In this document: piece after piece, positions 33,529 to 41,674 of the stretch | How positions within the stretch are numbered: position 1 is the first letter of the stretch | Layout: every line of letters begins with the position of its first letter | Source: Kitasatospora aureofaciens | GTDB lineage: Bacteria; Actinomycetota; Actinomycetes; Streptomycetales; Streptomycetaceae | Direction of reading: 5' to 3' | Length of the DNA stretch: 64,000 bases | NCBI RefSeq assembly: GCF_001188955.3 | Contig: NZ_JPRF03000097.1 | Location: forward strand, 225,625-289,624 | Position numbers and translations under genes: made by a program | Notes under the pieces: generated by a model | Databases searched by the model: none | What the model saw: the letters and a program-made list of their open reading frames with translations, nothing else | What the model was told of the DNA's origin: nothing

Positions 33529-34425
33529 TCAGCGCAGGCCGGCGAACAGGTCCTGCTCGGGCAGCGGCGCGCCGGTGGTGTCGCGGACGCGCACGAAGGT
33601 CTCGATGCCCATCAGGTCGGTGAAGCGCTCCTTGCCCATCCGCAGGAAGAAGATGTTCTCGCCCTGGCTGGCGTGGGCGGCCAGCGCGTCGTACTTCTGC
33701 CCGCCGTAGGCGCTGGTGTCCACCCAGGTGGTGACCTCCTCGTCGGGCAGCCCGATCGGCGGCAGCTCGGGGGCCTCGACGGCCGATCCGGCCCCGCTCG
33801 TCCCGTCGGTCCCCTCGCCGGCCTCGGCCGTCTCGGCCGCATCGCCCGCCTCGTCCCAGTCGGCGCCGAACTCCCGCATCACCTCGCCGAAGCGCTTCAT
33901 CGCCGAGTGCGGTGCGGTGGTCCAGTACACCTTGGACGCCAGGTCGGGGGCCAGGTCCAGGGCGGCCATGGTGATGCGGTGGGCCTGGATGTGGTCGGGG
34001 TGGCCGTAGAAGCCGTTCTCGTCGTAGGTGACGACGACGTCCGGCCGGTAGTGGCGGATCAGCTCGGCCAGGCGGGCGGCGCCCTCGGCGACGGGGCTGC
34101 CCCAGAACGAGCCGGGGGCGTCGTTGGCGGGCCAGCCCATCATCCCGGAGTCGCCGTAGTCGAGCGTCTCGAGATGGTCGACGCCCAGGACGCGGCAGCT
34201 GGCCTCCAACTCCTTGCGGCGCAGGGCGGCCACCGCCTGCGGGTCGTGCCCGTCCTCGCCGGGCTTGACGCCGCCGGGGCCGTCGCCGCAGGCGCCGTCG
34301 GTGCAGGTGACGAGGACGGTGCGGATGCCCTCGGCGGCGTAGCGGGCGAGCACGCCGCCGGTGCCGGTGGCCTCGTCGTCGGGGTGGGCGTGCACTGCCA
34401 TCAGTGTCAGGGGCCGGTCGGCCAT
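33529..34425 (-). CDS. PIG-L family deacetylase, Mca/MshB-like
   Basis: 298 residues from the ATG at 34425. Zinc motif AVHAHPDDEATGTGG near residue 10-24, LDYGDSGMMGWPAND, VVVTYDENGFYGHPDHIQAH with the third zinc His, and a long C-terminal helical part. The pattern fits mycothiol conjugate amidase and MshB relatives, which cleave GlcNAc-Ins amides in mycothiol metabolism. An acidic Glu/Ala/Gly insert near 205-225 is unusual. Which substrate it uses cannot be decided from sequence. Confidence 0.82.
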   Translation of the reverse strand: MADRPLTLMAVHAHPDDEATGTGGVLARYAAEGIRTVLVTCTDGACGDGPGGVKPGEDGHDPQAVAALRRKELEASCRVLGVDHLETLDYGDSGMMGWPANDAPGSFWGSPVAEGAARLAELIRHYRPDVVVTYDENGFYGHPDHIQAHRITMAALDLAPDLASKVYWTTAPHSAMKRFGEVMREFGADWDEAGDAAETAEAGEGTDGTSGAGSAVEAPELPPIGLPDEEVTTWVDTSAYGGQKYDALAAHASQGENIFFLRMGKERFTDLMGIETFVRVRDTTGAPLPEQDLFAGLR

Positions 34426-34668
34426 GGTGTCGTCCTCGCTTCGCTCGGGTGGTCCGCGCCCAGTCTGCCGGGCGGGTGTGACAGCCGGTCCCCGACCCCC
34501 GTCCCCCGGGCCGGCCGGGCCACTGGCGCAGCAAGCTGACATGAATCGTTTCCGGACAAGCAATTCACAACAGTTGACGCACGCTCATGTCATCGCCCAC
34601 GCTGGGCGGCACCAACCACACGATCCACACATCCGGTTGGGCCCCGTCGACCAGAAGGGACCCCGCGT

Positions 34669-35388
34669 ATGCGCCTGCGACGAACCCTCGCCGCCCTCCT
34701 GACCACCCTGCTCACCCTGGCGGGCGTCGCCGCCCTGTCCTCCACCGCCCAGGCCGAGACCCCGGGCGCCTGCGGCACCGGCCGCGGCGGCCCGATGGCC
34801 TCCGCCACCTGCAACAACGTGCCACCCGGCACGGTCTGGCAGGTCCAGGTGGTCTGTTTCTACGTCGTCCAGAGCCAGCCGATCACCTACTGGGTCGCCG
34901 GCAACACCGTGGTCGGCAACGGGACCTCCACCGCCGTGTGCCACCCCGGCGACACCGCCACCGACACCATCCGCCCGGTCGTCATCGGCATGCAGGGCAA
35001 GCAGGGCCGCCTGGTCGGATACGGCGGCAAGTGCGTGGACATCGCCCACGGCAGCAACAACAACGCCACTCCCGTGCAGATCTACGACTGCAACGGCACC
35101 GGCGCCCAGTGGTGGACCCTGGGCCTGGACAACACCGTCCGCGGCCTGGGCAAGTGCCTGAACGTCGTGTGGGGCAGCGCCTCCAGCCCCAACGGCACCA
35201 AGGTCGAGATCTACGACTGCGTCGGCAGCCAGGGCGAGCAGTGGATCCCGCAGCCCGACGGCTCGCTGAAGAACGTGCTCACCGGCAAGTGCCTGGACGA
35301 GCTCGGCTTCGACACCTCCAACCGCGCCCAGCTGGGCATCTGGGACTGCAACGGCCTGGCCAACCAGAAGTGGGTCCTCACGCCCTGA
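34669..35388 (+). CDS. Secreted ricin-B lectin domain protein
   Basis: 239 residues. Signal peptide ending STAQAE. Residues 30-95 form a small Cys-rich N-terminal part, then a full beta-trefoil: GKCVDIAHGSNNNATPVQIY, GKCLNVVWGSASSPNGTKVE and GKCLDELGFDTSN, with QWW, QWI and QKW. It probably binds galactose-type glycans; no catalytic domain is attached. The region 34426-34668 upstream has no gene. Confidence 0.88.
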   Translation: MRLRRTLAALLTTLLTLAGVAALSSTAQAETPGACGTGRGGPMASATCNNVPPGTVWQVQVVCFYVVQSQPITYWVAGNTVVGNGTSTAVCHPGDTATDTIRPVVIGMQGKQGRLVGYGGKCVDIAHGSNNNATPVQIYDCNGTGAQWWTLGLDNTVRGLGKCLNVVWGSASSPNGTKVEIYDCVGSQGEQWIPQPDGSLKNVLTGKCLDELGFDTSNRAQLGIWDCNGLANQKWVLTP

Positions 35389-35438
35389 GGCCGCCGCCCG
35401 CCCGGGTAGCCCGCACGACCCGAACGGGTATCCGCCCC

Positions 35439-35470
35439 GGCCCACCTGAGTACCCGTACTCAGGTGGGCC
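35439..35470. promoter_or_regulatory. 15-base perfect inverted repeat before the five-gene operon
   Basis: Arms GGCCCACCTGAGTAC and its complement are separated by CC. It sits 50 bases past the lectin stop and 27 bases before the start of the condensing-enzyme gene. The TGAGTAC-CC-GTACTCA core looks like an operator for a dimeric regulator overlapping the promoter; it could also act as the terminator of the lectin gene. Confidence 0.6.
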
Positions 35471-35497
35471 CCGGCACCCGCCACGCAGCATGGGGCC

Positions 35498-36514
35498 ATG
35501 CAACATCCAGCAGCGACACAGAGGATCGGCATCACCGCCGTCGGCTCCCACCTGCCCGCCCGCCGGCTCACCTCCCAGCAGCTCCAGGACGAGATCACCG
35601 CCGGCACCCGGCTCGCCCTGCCCGAGCGGATGCTGGAGAAGGCCACCGGCATCCGCACCCGCCGCTTCGCCGCCGACGGCGAGTACGCCTCCACCCTCGC
35701 CACCGGCGCCGCCCGCCGCGCCCTGGCCGCTCGCGGCCTCGACCCCCGCGACATCGACCTGCTGCTCTTCGCCTCCGCTACCCGGGACATCTGCGAGCCC
35801 GCCACCGCCCACATCGTGCAGACCGAACTCGGCACCCGAGCCCACGCGTTGGACGTCAGCAACGCCTGCAACAGCTTCCTCAACGGCATCGACCTGGCCC
35901 GCGCGATGATCCTGGCCGGCCGCGCCCGCCGCGCCCTGGTCGTCACCGGCGAGACCCCCAGCCGCGCGATGCGCCGTGACCCCGCCGATGCCGCCGCCCT
36001 GCGCGACGGCTTCGCCGGCTACACCTTCGGCGACGCCGGCGCCGCCGTCGTCGTCGAACCGGTCGAACGCGGCGGCATCCTCGACACCGCCACCGTCACC
36101 GCCTCCGAACACTGGCAGGCCGGCGGCATCCCCGGCGGCGGCTCACGCCACCCGCGCGGCGACGAGTACAGCTACTTCCGCGGCGGCGGCAAGGAACTGC
36201 GCGGCATCTTCGAACGGATCGGCCCCGCCGCCCTGGCCGACCTCACCCAGCGCACCGGCCTCACCTGGGACGACTACGCCCGGGTCCTGGTGCACCAGGT
36301 CACCGTCCCCTACCTGGAGCGCTTCGTCGAACTCACCGGCGCCCCCGCCGACAGGCTGGTCCTCACCGTGCCCGAGCTCGGCAACGTCGCCAGCGCCACC
36401 ATCGGCATCCAACTCGACCTTGTCAAAGCGCAGTTGAAACCGGGGGAGAAGGTCCTCATGATCGGCCTGGGCGGCGGCGTCTCCCTGATGACCATGGTCT
36501 GGGAGGCCTCATGA
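35498..36514 (+). CDS. OleA-like thiolase-fold condensing enzyme (KAS III type)
   Basis: 338 residues. The FabH/OleA triad is complete: Cys124 in DVSNACNSFLNG, His266 in VLVHQVTVPY, Asn296 in PELGNVASATIG. Glu100 in DICEPATAH stands where OleA has its extra catalytic Glu and FabH does not, and NAC..LNG is also OleA-like. OleA joins two acyl-CoAs head to head into a 2-alkyl-3-ketoacid. First gene of a tightly coupled five-gene operon; its stop overlaps the next ATG. I infer an OleA-like reaction, but FabH-like priming is not excluded. Confidence 0.8.
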   Translation: MQHPAATQRIGITAVGSHLPARRLTSQQLQDEITAGTRLALPERMLEKATGIRTRRFAADGEYASTLATGAARRALAARGLDPRDIDLLLFASATRDICEPATAHIVQTELGTRAHALDVSNACNSFLNGIDLARAMILAGRARRALVVTGETPSRAMRRDPADAAALRDGFAGYTFGDAGAAVVVEPVERGGILDTATVTASEHWQAGGIPGGGSRHPRGDEYSYFRGGGKELRGIFERIGPAALADLTQRTGLTWDDYARVLVHQVTVPYLERFVELTGAPADRLVLTVPELGNVASATIGIQLDLVKAQLKPGEKVLMIGLGGGVSLMTMVWEAS

Positions 36515-37248
36515 CCCTCTGGGTGATCATCCCCGCCTACCAGGAGGAAGCCCGGATCGACGGCGCCCTGCGCGCCCTCGCCGCCCAGCACGACCGCGAC
36601 TTCACCCTCCTGGTCGCCGACAACGGCTCCACCGACGCCACCGTCGCCACCGTCCGCGCCTTCGCCGCCCACGCCCCCTTCCCGGTCCACGTCCTGACCG
36701 AACCGCAGAAGGGCGTCGGCTGCGCCGTCGACACCGCCTTCCGCCACGCCATCGCCCACGGCGCCACCCTGCTCGCCCGCACCGACGCCGACTGCCTGCC
36801 CGAACCCGGCTGGACCGCCGCCGCCCGCACCGCCCTGCTCGCCCACGACGGACTGGTCTGCGGCCGCGTCACCGCCCGCCGTGACGAACACGGACCCGCC
36901 GGACGCGCCCTCTTCCTCCTCCTGGTCGCCCTCGGCGCGTTCTTCGGCCGCATCCGCCCCGCCCACCACCGCCGCCACGGCTACCTCACCCCCTACCGGA
37001 TGCACGCCGGAAACAACATGGCCATCACCGCCGCGCTCTACCAGGCCGTCGGCGGCATGCCCCGGCGCCCCTCGCCCACCGACCGCACCTTCCTCAACCA
37101 GGTCCGCCGCCACACCACCGCCATCACCCGCAGCCGCGCCATGGTCGTCCAGAACTCCACCCGCCGCATCCGCGCCTACGGCGTCCTCGGCACCGCCCGC
37201 TGGTACCTCGAACGCGGCGCCGGCCCCCGCCCCGCCGACATCCGCTGA
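36511..37248 (+). CDS. GT2 family glycosyltransferase
   Basis: 245 residues, starting inside the previous stop (ATGA). GT-A features: VIIPAYQEEARIDGALRAL, VADNGSTDATVATVRAFA, GVGCAVDTAFRHAI, and LARTDADCLPEPGW with the DxD metal site. A hydrophobic stretch RALFLLLVALGAFFG near 130-146 may touch the membrane. It ends without a large C-terminal domain. It would move a sugar from an activated donor to an acceptor. Its place inside the operon suggests glycosylation of the operon product, but a lipid or polymer acceptor is also possible. Confidence 0.85.
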   Translation: MTLWVIIPAYQEEARIDGALRALAAQHDRDFTLLVADNGSTDATVATVRAFAAHAPFPVHVLTEPQKGVGCAVDTAFRHAIAHGATLLARTDADCLPEPGWTAAARTALLAHDGLVCGRVTARRDEHGPAGRALFLLLVALGAFFGRIRPAHHRRHGYLTPYRMHAGNNMAITAALYQAVGGMPRRPSPTDRTFLNQVRRHTTAITRSRAMVVQNSTRRIRAYGVLGTARWYLERGAGPRPADIR

Positions 37249-37268
37249 CACCCCAGGGGGAACCCGCC

Positions 37269-38738
37269 GTGCTCGACCAACTCGCCCACGCCCTGCGCAC
37301 CCACCACCCCGACCGCCCCGCCGTCCTGCACCACACCCGCACCGGCGCCACCCGCACCCGCATCCGCCGCGGCGAGCTCGCCGACCTCGCCGACGGCTAC
37401 GCCGCCGCCCTCCACGCCCGCCGCCTCACCCACGGCGCCACCCTCGGCCTCGCCCTGCGCCCAGGCCCCCGCGCCCTCGCCGCCCTGATCGCCGCCCACC
37501 GCCTCGGCCTGCGCGTCGCCGTCCTCGACCCCACCGCCGGCCCCGACGTCCTCGCCGCCCACCTCGCCCTCGCCGGGCCCGGCCTCATCCTCGCCGACGC
37601 CACCGCCCAGGCCGCCGCCGGCTGGGCCGCACCGCTCGCCCGCCGCGCCGACCTCCACCTGCCCCGCCTCGCCACCCTCGGCCCCGTCGCCACCCTCGGC
37701 CCCCGCCTGCCCGGCTGCGCACCCCGCCTGCGCCCCGCCACCACCCCCGTCCCACCCCGGCGCCACGACCCCGACGCCGACGCCGTGATCGTCTTCACCT
37801 CCGGCACCACCGCCCGCCCCCGCGCCGTCGTCCACACCCACGGCGGCCTCACCGCCGGCCTGCGCACCGTCACCGACCTGGTCCGCCCCCAGGAAGGCAC
37901 CACCGTCCTCGGCGGCACCTTCTTCGTCCTCGCCCCCGCCCTGGCCGCCGGCGCCACCGTCGCCCTGCCCGCCCGCACCCCCACCGCCCTCGCCCGCCAA
38001 CTCACCCACCTCACCCCCGCCCACGCCTACCTCACCCCGCCCCGACTGCGCACCGCCCTGGCCGCCGGCGCCCGCCTCACCGGCACCCTGTGGACCGGCT
38101 CCGCCCCCGCCGACGCAGCCCTGCTGCGCCGCGCCAAGGACGCCGGCGCCGACACCGCCTGGAGCGTCTACGCCCTCACCGAACTCTTCCCCGCCGCCGC
38201 CGTCGAGGAGAGCGACAAGAGCGCCCACACCGGCGACGGCGACCTCGTCGGCCACCCCCTGCCCGGCGTCCGCACCCGCCTCGCCGACGACGGCGAACTC
38301 CACCTCACCGGCCCCGCCGCCCGCCACCGCTACCTCGGCCAGGAACCCGACCCCTGGATCCGCACCGGCGACCGCGCCACCCTCACCCCGGACGGCCGCA
38401 TCGTCCTCGCCGGCCGACTCAAGGACATGGTGCTGCGCCGCGCCCGCAACATCTACCCGGGCCTGTACGAACCCGCCCTGCACATCCCCGGCGTCGAACT
38501 CGCCCTGCTCGTCGGCGTACCCGACACCGACGGCGACGAACGCCTCGTCGCCCTCGTCCAACCCGACCCCGGCACCGACCCCCGACAGCTGCGCACCCGA
38601 CTCGACGGCCCACTGCAACGCATGGGCGCCGCCCGCCCCGACGCCCTGCTCTTCGGCACCGTCCCCCTTGCCGGACGCTCCCGCAAACCCGACCGGGCCG
38701 CCGCATCCGCCCACTGCGCACGGGAGCTGGCCCGATGA
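37269..38738 (+). CDS. AMP-dependent synthetase/ligase, OleC-like
   Basis: 489 residues from a GTG with CAGGGGG upstream. Adenylation motifs: VIVFTSGTTARPRAVVHTHG, GTLWTGSAPADAALLRRAKD, VYALTELFPAAAVEES, WIRTGDRATLTPDGRIVLAG and RLKDMVLRRARNIYPGLYE, with the C-terminal Lys region LAGRSRKPDRAA. YALTELFP parallels the YGATEALP of OleC, which turns beta-hydroxyacids into beta-lactones. Ordinary acyl-CoA ligase activity cannot be ruled out. Its stop overlaps the start of the P450 gene. Confidence 0.8.
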   Translation: MLDQLAHALRTHHPDRPAVLHHTRTGATRTRIRRGELADLADGYAAALHARRLTHGATLGLALRPGPRALAALIAAHRLGLRVAVLDPTAGPDVLAAHLALAGPGLILADATAQAAAGWAAPLARRADLHLPRLATLGPVATLGPRLPGCAPRLRPATTPVPPRRHDPDADAVIVFTSGTTARPRAVVHTHGGLTAGLRTVTDLVRPQEGTTVLGGTFFVLAPALAAGATVALPARTPTALARQLTHLTPAHAYLTPPRLRTALAAGARLTGTLWTGSAPADAALLRRAKDAGADTAWSVYALTELFPAAAVEESDKSAHTGDGDLVGHPLPGVRTRLADDGELHLTGPAARHRYLGQEPDPWIRTGDRATLTPDGRIVLAGRLKDMVLRRARNIYPGLYEPALHIPGVELALLVGVPDTDGDERLVALVQPDPGTDPRQLRTRLDGPLQRMGAARPDALLFGTVPLAGRSRKPDRAAASAHCARELAR

Positions 38739-39814
38739 CACCGCCCGCTGTCCACCCCGCCGCCTCCCGCCGCGCCCGCCGCCGCGACCGCACCGTCTAC
38801 CTGCGCAGCCACCCCCTGCTGTTCGCCCTGCTCTGCGCCACCCGCCACCGCCCGGTCCTGCGCCTGGGCCGCACCCTGATCGTCCACGACCCCGACGCCT
38901 ACCGCCACGCCCTCACCCGCATCCCCCTGGAACGCACCGCACCCGGCACCACCGGCGGCGCCGCCGCCCAATTCACCGGCGGCCGAATCCTGTTCGACCA
39001 GGACGGCGACGACCACCGCGCCGCCCGCCGCGCCCTGACCACCGACCTCGCCGCCCCCGCCCTGTCCCGGCTGCGCCCACTGTGGCAGGACGTCCTCGCC
39101 GAACGCGTCCCCGCCCTCGCCACCGGCACCCTCGAACTCGTCGACCTCGCCGAGGAACTGGCCGCAGCCACCGCCGCCGCCCTGACCGGCACCGACGCCC
39201 CGCCCCGCGAACTCGCCCGCGCCGCCCGCGAAGCGGCCGCCGCCACCGCCCGCGACCACCTGCCCGGGCCCCGCCCTCCACGAGGGACGGACGCCGCCGA
39301 GGCCGCCGCGCGCCTGACCGCCCTGCTGCCCGACCCCCGCGACGCCATGCTCGCCGTCGCCGCCGTCAACACCACCGTCGCCGCCCTGCCCAGAGCCGCC
39401 GCCTGGTGCGCCGACGCCCGCCTGTGGCCCGCCGTCGACGCCACCTCCGCACCCGCCCTCGCCGCCGAACTCCTGCGCCTGACCGCCCCCTCCCCGCTGC
39501 TGCCCAGAGCCGCCGCCGCGAACGCCACCCTCGCCGGACACCCCGTGCGCGCCGGCGACCGGCTCGTCCTCGTCGCCCGCCACGCCGCCCGCGCCCACCA
39601 CCGCACCCCACCCCAGGACCCCGCCGCCACCCAAGCCGTCTTCGGCACCGGCGCCCACGCCTGCCCCGGCGCCGCCCTGGCCCGCGCCCAACTCGCGGAC
39701 ACTCTCCTCGCATTGGCCCCCCACCGCCCCCGCGTCGTACGCGCCCGCGTCGACCGCCACGCCGCCCTGCCCGGATACGCCCACCTCACCCTGCGCGCGG
39801 AAGGAACCCGCTGA
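38735..39814 (+). CDS. Cytochrome P450, short and divergent
   Basis: 359 residues, about 40 fewer than usual bacterial P450s. Heme loop FGTGAHACPGAALARAQL with Cys310 is intact, and ELLR (245-248) gives ExxR. The I-helix oxygen motif is VNTTVA: Asn replaces the acidic residue before Thr. The meander between the ExxR helix and the heme loop is also shortened (RHAARAHHRTPPQDPAATQ). It overlaps both neighbours by 4 and 1 bases. A tailoring oxidation of the operon product is likely; a non-monooxygenase chemistry is possible. No ferredoxin lies in the operon; the one at 46282 could serve. Confidence 0.82.
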   Translation: MTPPAVHPAASRRARRRDRTVYLRSHPLLFALLCATRHRPVLRLGRTLIVHDPDAYRHALTRIPLERTAPGTTGGAAAQFTGGRILFDQDGDDHRAARRALTTDLAAPALSRLRPLWQDVLAERVPALATGTLELVDLAEELAAATAAALTGTDAPPRELARAAREAAAATARDHLPGPRPPRGTDAAEAAARLTALLPDPRDAMLAVAAVNTTVAALPRAAAWCADARLWPAVDATSAPALAAELLRLTAPSPLLPRAAAANATLAGHPVRAGDRLVLVARHAARAHHRTPPQDPAATQAVFGTGAHACPGAALARAQLADTLLALAPHRPRVVRARVDRHAALPGYAHLTLRAEGTR

Positions 39815-40701
39815 TGCGCATCGCCGTCACCGGCGCCGCGGGCTTCTGCGGCTCCCACCTCGCCCGCGCCGCCGCCCGGTTGGGCCTCGACGTCACCTGC
39901 CACGGCCGCCGCCCCGGCCCGCTCGGCCGCCACCTCCCCTGGGACGCCACCGAAGCGGACCCCGACTTCACCGGTGCCGACCTCGTCGTCCACTGCGCCG
40001 CCGCCGTCGCCGACCTGCCCCCGGGCCACCCGGACGAAGCCCACCAGCACGCCGTCAACGTCACCGGCACCCAGCGCGTCCTGCGCGCCGCCGCCGGCCG
40101 CCCCCTCGTCCACGTCAGCAGCGCCAGCGTCTACGACCCGCGCACCACCGCCGCCGCCCTCACCGAGGACCACCCCACCCACACCGGCCACCTCAACGCC
40201 TACGGCCGCACCAAGGCCGCCGCCGAACACCACGCCCTCGCCGCCGGCGCCGTCGTCCTGCGCCCCCGCGCCGTCTACGGCCCCGGCGACCCCCACCTGC
40301 TGCCACCCCTGCTCGCCCGCGCCCGCCACGGCCTGCTGCCCCTGCCCGGCCCCGACATCCCCCTCAGCCTCACCGCCGTCGCCAACCTCACCGACGCCTG
40401 CCTGGCCGCCCTCGGCCTCACCACCACCCCGCCCTGGCCCCCCGGCGCCTACAACATCGCCGATCCCGCCCCCTACCGCCGCGACACCGCCCTGCGCCAC
40501 GTCCTGGCCGCCCACCGCCGGTCCGCCCGCATCCTCCACCTCCCCGCCCCCCTCGCCCGCCTCGCCGCCCGCACCACCCTCCTGCCCGGCCTCACCCCCT
40601 ACACCCTCGACCTCCTCACCCGCAGCGTCGTCCTCGACCTCACCCGCGCCCACACCCAGGGCTGGCACCCCCACCACACCCTCACCGACTACCACCCCTG
40701 A
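39814..40701 (+). CDS. NAD(P)-dependent epimerase/3-beta-HSD-type reductase, OleD-like
   Basis: 295 residues; TGATG overlap with the P450 stop. Extended SDR: VTGAAGFCGSHLARAA (GxxGxxG), VHCAAAVADLPP, HVSSASVYDP (Ser), YGRTKAAAEHHAL (Tyr130, Lys134), and LRPRAVYGPGDPHLLP. OleD reduces the 2-alkyl-3-ketoacid from OleA before lactone closure; this fits as the fifth gene. The C-terminal part (LTPYTLDLLTRSVVLDLTRA) follows the 3-beta-HSD pattern. No OleB alpha/beta hydrolase gene follows. Confidence 0.85.
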   Translation: MRIAVTGAAGFCGSHLARAAARLGLDVTCHGRRPGPLGRHLPWDATEADPDFTGADLVVHCAAAVADLPPGHPDEAHQHAVNVTGTQRVLRAAAGRPLVHVSSASVYDPRTTAAALTEDHPTHTGHLNAYGRTKAAAEHHALAAGAVVLRPRAVYGPGDPHLLPPLLARARHGLLPLPGPDIPLSLTAVANLTDACLAALGLTTTPPWPPGAYNIADPAPYRRDTALRHVLAAHRRSARILHLPAPLARLAARTTLLPGLTPYTLDLLTRSVVLDLTRAHTQGWHPHHTLTDYHP

Positions 40702-40749
40702 CCGCCCCGGACCCGATGGCCCGTGGGGTGGCGGGTCGGGGCCGGTGCG

Positions 40750-41376
40750 TCAGGACGGCTGCGGTCCGTTGCCGCCCGCCCAGTACAGGGCGGTGTCGAG
40801 GTCGCGGGCCGTCCAGCCGTCCGCCCGTGGCCCGCCGTGCAGCAGGAGGCCGTCGAGGAGCCGCAGGTAGCGGCCGTAGCGGCCCGGTGCCGGGGTGAGG
40901 GTGAATCCGAGGGCGTCCAGGGCGGCCTGGACGCGGCGGTCGTAGACGGCCATCCGCCCCGGTGCCGCCGCGGTCAGCACGGCGGAGGCGAGTGCGTCCC
41001 CCGTGCGAAGCCCGGGCAGCTGCCCGAGGACGGCCCGTCCCGCACGGGCGGCCTCGCCGCGCGGGAGGGCGGTGTCCCGGACGGCCGCGACGGCCCGCGC
41101 GGTGACGGCCCGCACCTCCGCATCGGGCCGGGACATGAGCACCGCCGCCCACGGGGTGCGCGCGGACAGCCGCTTCCAGACCGTCAGCACCGCGATGTCG
41201 GCCTTGCCGAGGCTGCCGCTGAGCCGGGCCCGCTGCGCGACCTCGGCGAAGACCTCGTCGTAGTGCGGCGAGACGCCCGCCAGGTAACCGGCGCGGGCGG
41301 GGACCAGGACGTCCCAGGCCCGATCACAGAGAGCGGTGAACTCCCCGTCGGCGGCTGTTGCCGTGGTTGTTTCCAT
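40750..41376 (-). CDS. Hypothetical protein with HhH-like segment
   Basis: 208 residues from the ATG at 41376. DEVFAEVAQRARLSGSLGKA, LTVWKRLSARTPWA, then GQLPGLRTGDALASAVLTAA and APGRMAVYDRRVQAALDALG. The last two segments resemble the helix-hairpin-helix of DNA glycosylases and of small proteins related to them, but no catalytic Lys/Asp can be fixed. It is convergent with the five-gene operon. A frameshifted short gene lies just upstream on the same strand. Confidence 0.55.
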   Translation of the reverse strand: METTTATAADGEFTALCDRAWDVLVPARAGYLAGVSPHYDEVFAEVAQRARLSGSLGKADIAVLTVWKRLSARTPWAAVLMSRPDAEVRAVTARAVAAVRDTALPRGEAARAGRAVLGQLPGLRTGDALASAVLTAAAPGRMAVYDRRVQAALDALGFTLTPAPGRYGRYLRLLDGLLLHGGPRADGWTARDLDTALYWAGGNGPQPS

Positions 41377-41414
41377 CCCGGCATCATGCCCCCCCTGGAC
41401 GGGTCGGCGAGGGG

Positions 41415-41626
41415 TCACGGCCGAAAGGCCGCCAGCCCGGTGCGGGCCCCGCCCGGCAGGGCCCGCAGGGCGGCCAGGGCGGCCGCCTCGCCCTCGTCGT
41501 ACCGGTGGGTCCGGGCGGCGCGCAGGTCCGCTTCCAGGTGGAGGACGGCCTCCGCGGGGGGCCGGGGTCGTGGTCGGCCTCGGCGGCGGCCAGCCCCTGG
41601 ACGGACCCGCACCCGGCCGGATCCAA
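41415..41626 (-). pseudogene. Short gene with a one-base frameshift in a C run
   Basis: From a TTG at 41626 the chain SVQGLAAAEADHDPGP is protein-like; after a run of six C on the coding strand (41556-41561) the good frame is one register off, reading EAVLHLEADLRAARTHRYDE and GEAAALAALRALPGGARTGL to the stop at 41415. A seventh C would join them into a protein of about 70 residues. The start codon is uncertain. No family recognised. Confidence 0.4.
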
Positions 41627-41674
41627 TGACACCCCCGGGCCCACCGGCTGCCGGGGCCAGGGGAAGGAGAACCG

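Noticed and set aside
34573..34602. A sigma-type promoter before the ricin lectin gene (TTGACG near 34574)
   Set aside because: No acceptable -10 box occurs 16-19 bases downstream.
36881..39814. A 977-codon plus-strand open frame across the GT2, ligase and P450 genes
   Set aside because: It is His/Pro/Arg-rich shadow text over the first two genes; only its last 359 codons are real (the P450). High GC removes stop codons from alternative frames.
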